Shown: piece after piece, positions 32,089 to 34,116 of the stretch
Numbering within the stretch: the first letter of the stretch is position 1
How the letters are laid out: the number at the start of each line of letters is the position of its first letter
Source: Alphaproteobacteria bacterium
GTDB lineage: Bacteria; Pseudomonadota; Alphaproteobacteria; Rs-D84; SZUA-605
NCBI GenBank assembly: GCA_003250835.1
Contig: QKJL01000016.1
Span: 1 to 34,116 of the forward strand
Direction: 5' to 3'
Length of the DNA: 34,116 bases
The notes under the pieces: model-generated
Told to the model about the DNA's origin: nothing
What the model saw: the letters and a program-made list of their open reading frames with translations, nothing else
Databases searched by the model: none
Program-made: the position numbers and the translations under genes

Positions 32089-32979
32089 ATGATCGAAAAT
32101 ATCGAATTTGTAGTTTTGCTCGCAGGAAAGTCAACACGTAATTACCCACAATCAAAAGGTCTCCCGCATAAGGCGTTAATGCCATTTGGGGACAGAAAGG
32201 TAATTGATACAGTGATGGAAAATCTTGTAAATGCAGGTGCAAAATACTTTACCTTTATTGTATCAGATATGCAAACAGTTCACGCCTTTGAAAATTGTTT
32301 TACGCATGAAGGATATATTGAAACAAAATTCCAAGAAAAAGGAATGCATGAACAAGTTAAATTATTACAATCATGCTATTTACCAGCGGGGGTAAAAATT
32401 AATTACGTGATCCAAGATAAACCATTGGGAACAGGTCATGCTGTGGGGATTGCGGCAAATACAGCCGAAGGACGTTCAATCGCAATGGTTCTACCAGATG
32501 ATATTGTGTTGTCTGAAAAAGGAGAAACGGTATACCAACGTGCTGTAAAAAATTATAAGGGTGGGAATGTAATTATCACACGCCCGGTAGAAGATCCTTC
32601 ACGATGGGGAATTGTAGAAAACGGCCGATACGTAGAAAAACCGAAAGAATCAACATCAAATGAATCTGGAATTGCGATGATGATTTTTGATCCTGTTGTA
32701 GTGAAAAAATTACAAACAGCAGCGAATGTAGTGGAACAAGGAATTGCAGATTCAGGTCTAGTGGGTGGAGAACTAGCATGGGCGCATGCCTTAAATACTG
32801 CAATCGAAGAAGATGAAGCAAAACAAAAAATTAAAACAATTCCTCTGGGCGAAAATGATGTCTATTTGGATTGTGGACAAATCAAAGAATATGAACGTGC
32901 ATCATTATATATGTTGATCAAAAATTCAATTTATAAAGAAGAACATAAAGAAAGTATAAAAAAATGGATCGCTCAATAA
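32089..32979 (+). CDS. Sugar-1-phosphate nucleotidyltransferase, GalU-like
   Basis: This 296-aa protein belongs to the NTP-transferase family (UDP-glucose pyrophosphorylase-like). It has VVLLAGKSTRNYPQSKG as the nucleotide loop, then HKALMPFGD with the conserved Lys, QDKPLGTGHAVGIAAN, VLPDDIV (metal Asp), and SGIAMMIFDP. The loop reads GKSTR instead of the GalU GLGTR, so the substrate is uncertain; length and order fit GalU. AAAAGGA precedes the start. It overlaps the next gene by 16 bases. A UDP-glucose product would feed the path to UDP-xylose. Confidence 0.83.
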   Translation: MIENIEFVVLLAGKSTRNYPQSKGLPHKALMPFGDRKVIDTVMENLVNAGAKYFTFIVSDMQTVHAFENCFTHEGYIETKFQEKGMHEQVKLLQSCYLPAGVKINYVIQDKPLGTGHAVGIAANTAEGRSIAMVLPDDIVLSEKGETVYQRAVKNYKGGNVIITRPVEDPSRWGIVENGRYVEKPKESTSNESGIAMMIFDPVVVKKLQTAANVVEQGIADSGLVGGELAWAHALNTAIEEDEAKQKIKTIPLGENDVYLDCGQIKEYERASLYMLIKNSIYKEEHKESIKKWIAQ

Positions 32980-33515
32980 ATTTAAAAGAATCATTAAAAG
33001 TTCTAGAATTTTTACATGATGAATTAGAAAAAAAAGGAATTTTTTGGATCTTAATATGTTCAACGGCATTACTTATGCATGGCGTAAAAGTACAACCTCA
33101 TAAAGATATTGATATTTTGGTTGATCAAAAAGACGCATTGGATGTGGATGAAATTTTAGCGAAATACAGAATTCGCCCGCCTGTCTGCACCGCATCAGTA
33201 AAATTTAAATCATGTTTTGCTCAATATGAAAAAGACGGAGTGAAAATTGATGTGATGTCAAATTTTCAGTATAAAAAAGAAGATGGCACATGGACTCGTC
33301 CACGCCCAATGGATCAAGCAGAACCATATATTGTAAATGATAAAATGACAATCATGTTGGATAGTTTGGAACATGAATTGGAACAATACACAGCAATGGA
33401 TCGTCCGGCGAAAGTGGAAAAGATTAAAGAGCGTTTAGCAGAACTAAAAGCAATTGAAAAAATAAAAAAACAAGAACAATTACTCGAACTGATCAAAGAA
33501 ACAGTTGCAGAATAA
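32964..33515 (+). CDS. Small nucleotidyltransferase-fold protein
   Basis: This 183-aa protein shows the minimal nucleotidyltransferase pattern: ICSTALLMHGV (the G/C-S helix) followed by HKDIDILVD with the metal-binding D-x-D, and KIDVMSNF with a later Asp. A long charged helix (about residues 135-183) follows and may form a coiled coil. Family resemblance is to the AbiEii/MNT-like group; substrate unknown. It overlaps the GalU-like gene by 16 bases, so the two are translationally linked, and it ends 13 bases before recR. Confidence 0.7.
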   Translation: MDRSINLKESLKVLEFLHDELEKKGIFWILICSTALLMHGVKVQPHKDIDILVDQKDALDVDEILAKYRIRPPVCTASVKFKSCFAQYEKDGVKIDVMSNFQYKKEDGTWTRPRPMDQAEPYIVNDKMTIMLDSLEHELEQYTAMDRPAKVEKIKERLAELKAIEKIKKQEQLLELIKETVAE

Positions 33516-33528
33516 AGAAAGTAAAAAG

Positions 33529-34116
33529 ATGGATAATAGTATTGATAAACTCATAACATATCTTGCAAAAATGCCTGGGCTTGGAAAACGTTCAGCGACT
33601 CGTCAAGCGCTAGCCCTTTTACAAAAACGTGATCAATTATTGGCACCATTGGCGGATGTAATGCGTGAAGCATATGACAAAGTAAAAGTGTGTGAAAAAT
33701 GTGGAAACTTTGACGAAATTTCTCCATGTCATATTTGTCAAAATCCAATGCGTGATCAACAAGTGGTCTGTGTCGTAAAGGATATAGCAGACTTGTGGGC
33801 AATGGAACGTATGGGATCCTTCAAAGGAACATACTTTATTCTGGGGGGATTACTTTCTGCATCCGGGGGGACAACACCGGAAAGTTTGAATATTCCTAAA
33901 TTAAAAAACAGAATCAAAGAAGACGAAATCAAAGAAATCATCTTTGCGCTTCCTCTAACAATCGAAGGAAAGACAACCCAACATTATATCTCAGCAGAAT
34001 TGGGTAATATGGTAAAATGTTCAGAATTGGCGCACGGGGTGCCAATTGGCGGAGAACTTGAATTTCTGGATGATGGAACATTAGCGGAAGCCTTAAAATC
34101 ACGTAAAGAAGTTTAA
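33529..34116 (+). CDS. recR: Recombination mediator protein RecR
   Basis: RecR, with RecO and RecF, loads RecA on gapped DNA. From the ATG at 33529 the protein has 195 aa (family about 198). It has the helix-hairpin-helix MPGLGKRSATRQAL, a zinc finger CEKCGNFDEISPCHIC, the Toprim domain starting VVCVVKDIADLWAME with GTYFILGGLLS, and LAHGVPIGGELEFLDDGTL at the C-terminus. The ORF-track start is a TTG eight codons upstream inside the previous gene. The stop is the last codon of the window, so the gene is complete. Confidence 0.96.
   Translation: MDNSIDKLITYLAKMPGLGKRSATRQALALLQKRDQLLAPLADVMREAYDKVKVCEKCGNFDEISPCHICQNPMRDQQVVCVVKDIADLWAMERMGSFKGTYFILGGLLSASGGTTPESLNIPKLKNRIKEDEIKEIIFALPLTIEGKTTQHYISAELGNMVKCSELAHGVPIGGELEFLDDGTLAEALKSRKEV

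Overview
The window looks like a chromosomal segment, near the replication origin, of an AT-rich Gram-negative bacterium that is most likely an alphaproteobacterium. The evidence is the neighbourhood secB / Tim44-like / mltA, a parAB pair with two parS sites, an olsBA pair, an lptF-lptD-surA run, and mnmG and rho close to parAB. Order and species cannot be told from the sequence. Peptidoglycan, LPS, MreB and ornithine-lipid genes argue against an extremely reduced endosymbiont. Nearly all stops are TAA. No insertion sequence, phage gene or CRISPR array was seen.

Layout. 1-6.9 kb: parS, a 62-aa ORF, a second parS inside a 34-bp palindrome, secB (-), then Tim44-like, mltA and an exported HEXXH protein, tRNA-His, and an operon parA-parB-mreB plus an exported coiled-coil protein. 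6.9-8.4 kb: olsB-olsA (-), ornithine-lipid synthesis. 8.5-14.5 kb: pepF-lptF-lptD-surA (+), envelope and LPS-transport assembly. 14.5-19.4 kb (-): 2H phosphoesterase, murB, a divergent murA, mnmG. 19.4-22.8 kb: a leucine-rich-repeat protein, tRNA-Val, UDP-xylose synthase, a polytopic membrane protein, a small exported Cys protein. 22.9-24.9 kb: aspS behind what reads as a T-box riboswitch. 25.0-26.3 kb: three tandem, apparently paralogous, unrecognised genes. 26.4-29.3 kb: lepA, a 37-aa membrane ORF, three tandem paralogous small membrane proteins, tRNA-Leu. 29.5-31.9 kb: TM2 protein, two ACP-like genes (one lacking the carrier serine), rho. 32.0-34.1 kb: a GalU-like transferase, a small nucleotidyltransferase and recR, overlapping or close.

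The strongest unexpected signal is the aspS leader (minus strand, about 24690-24857). It has the T-box antiterminator core, Stem III, Stem II S-turn elements, a possible Stem IIA/B pseudoknot and a GAC (Asp) codon in the loop of a very short Stem I. T-boxes are a Gram-positive speciality, and I know of no description in Alphaproteobacteria. The second is a class of about nine single-gene units with orphan-type products. Each has its own TTGAC(A/T) promoter and no Shine-Dalgarno, and most carry a recurring AAAATTATT element just before the ATG; several make up the paralog array and the ACP pair.

All functional calls rest on motif recognition by eye. Promoters and terminators are sequence predictions.
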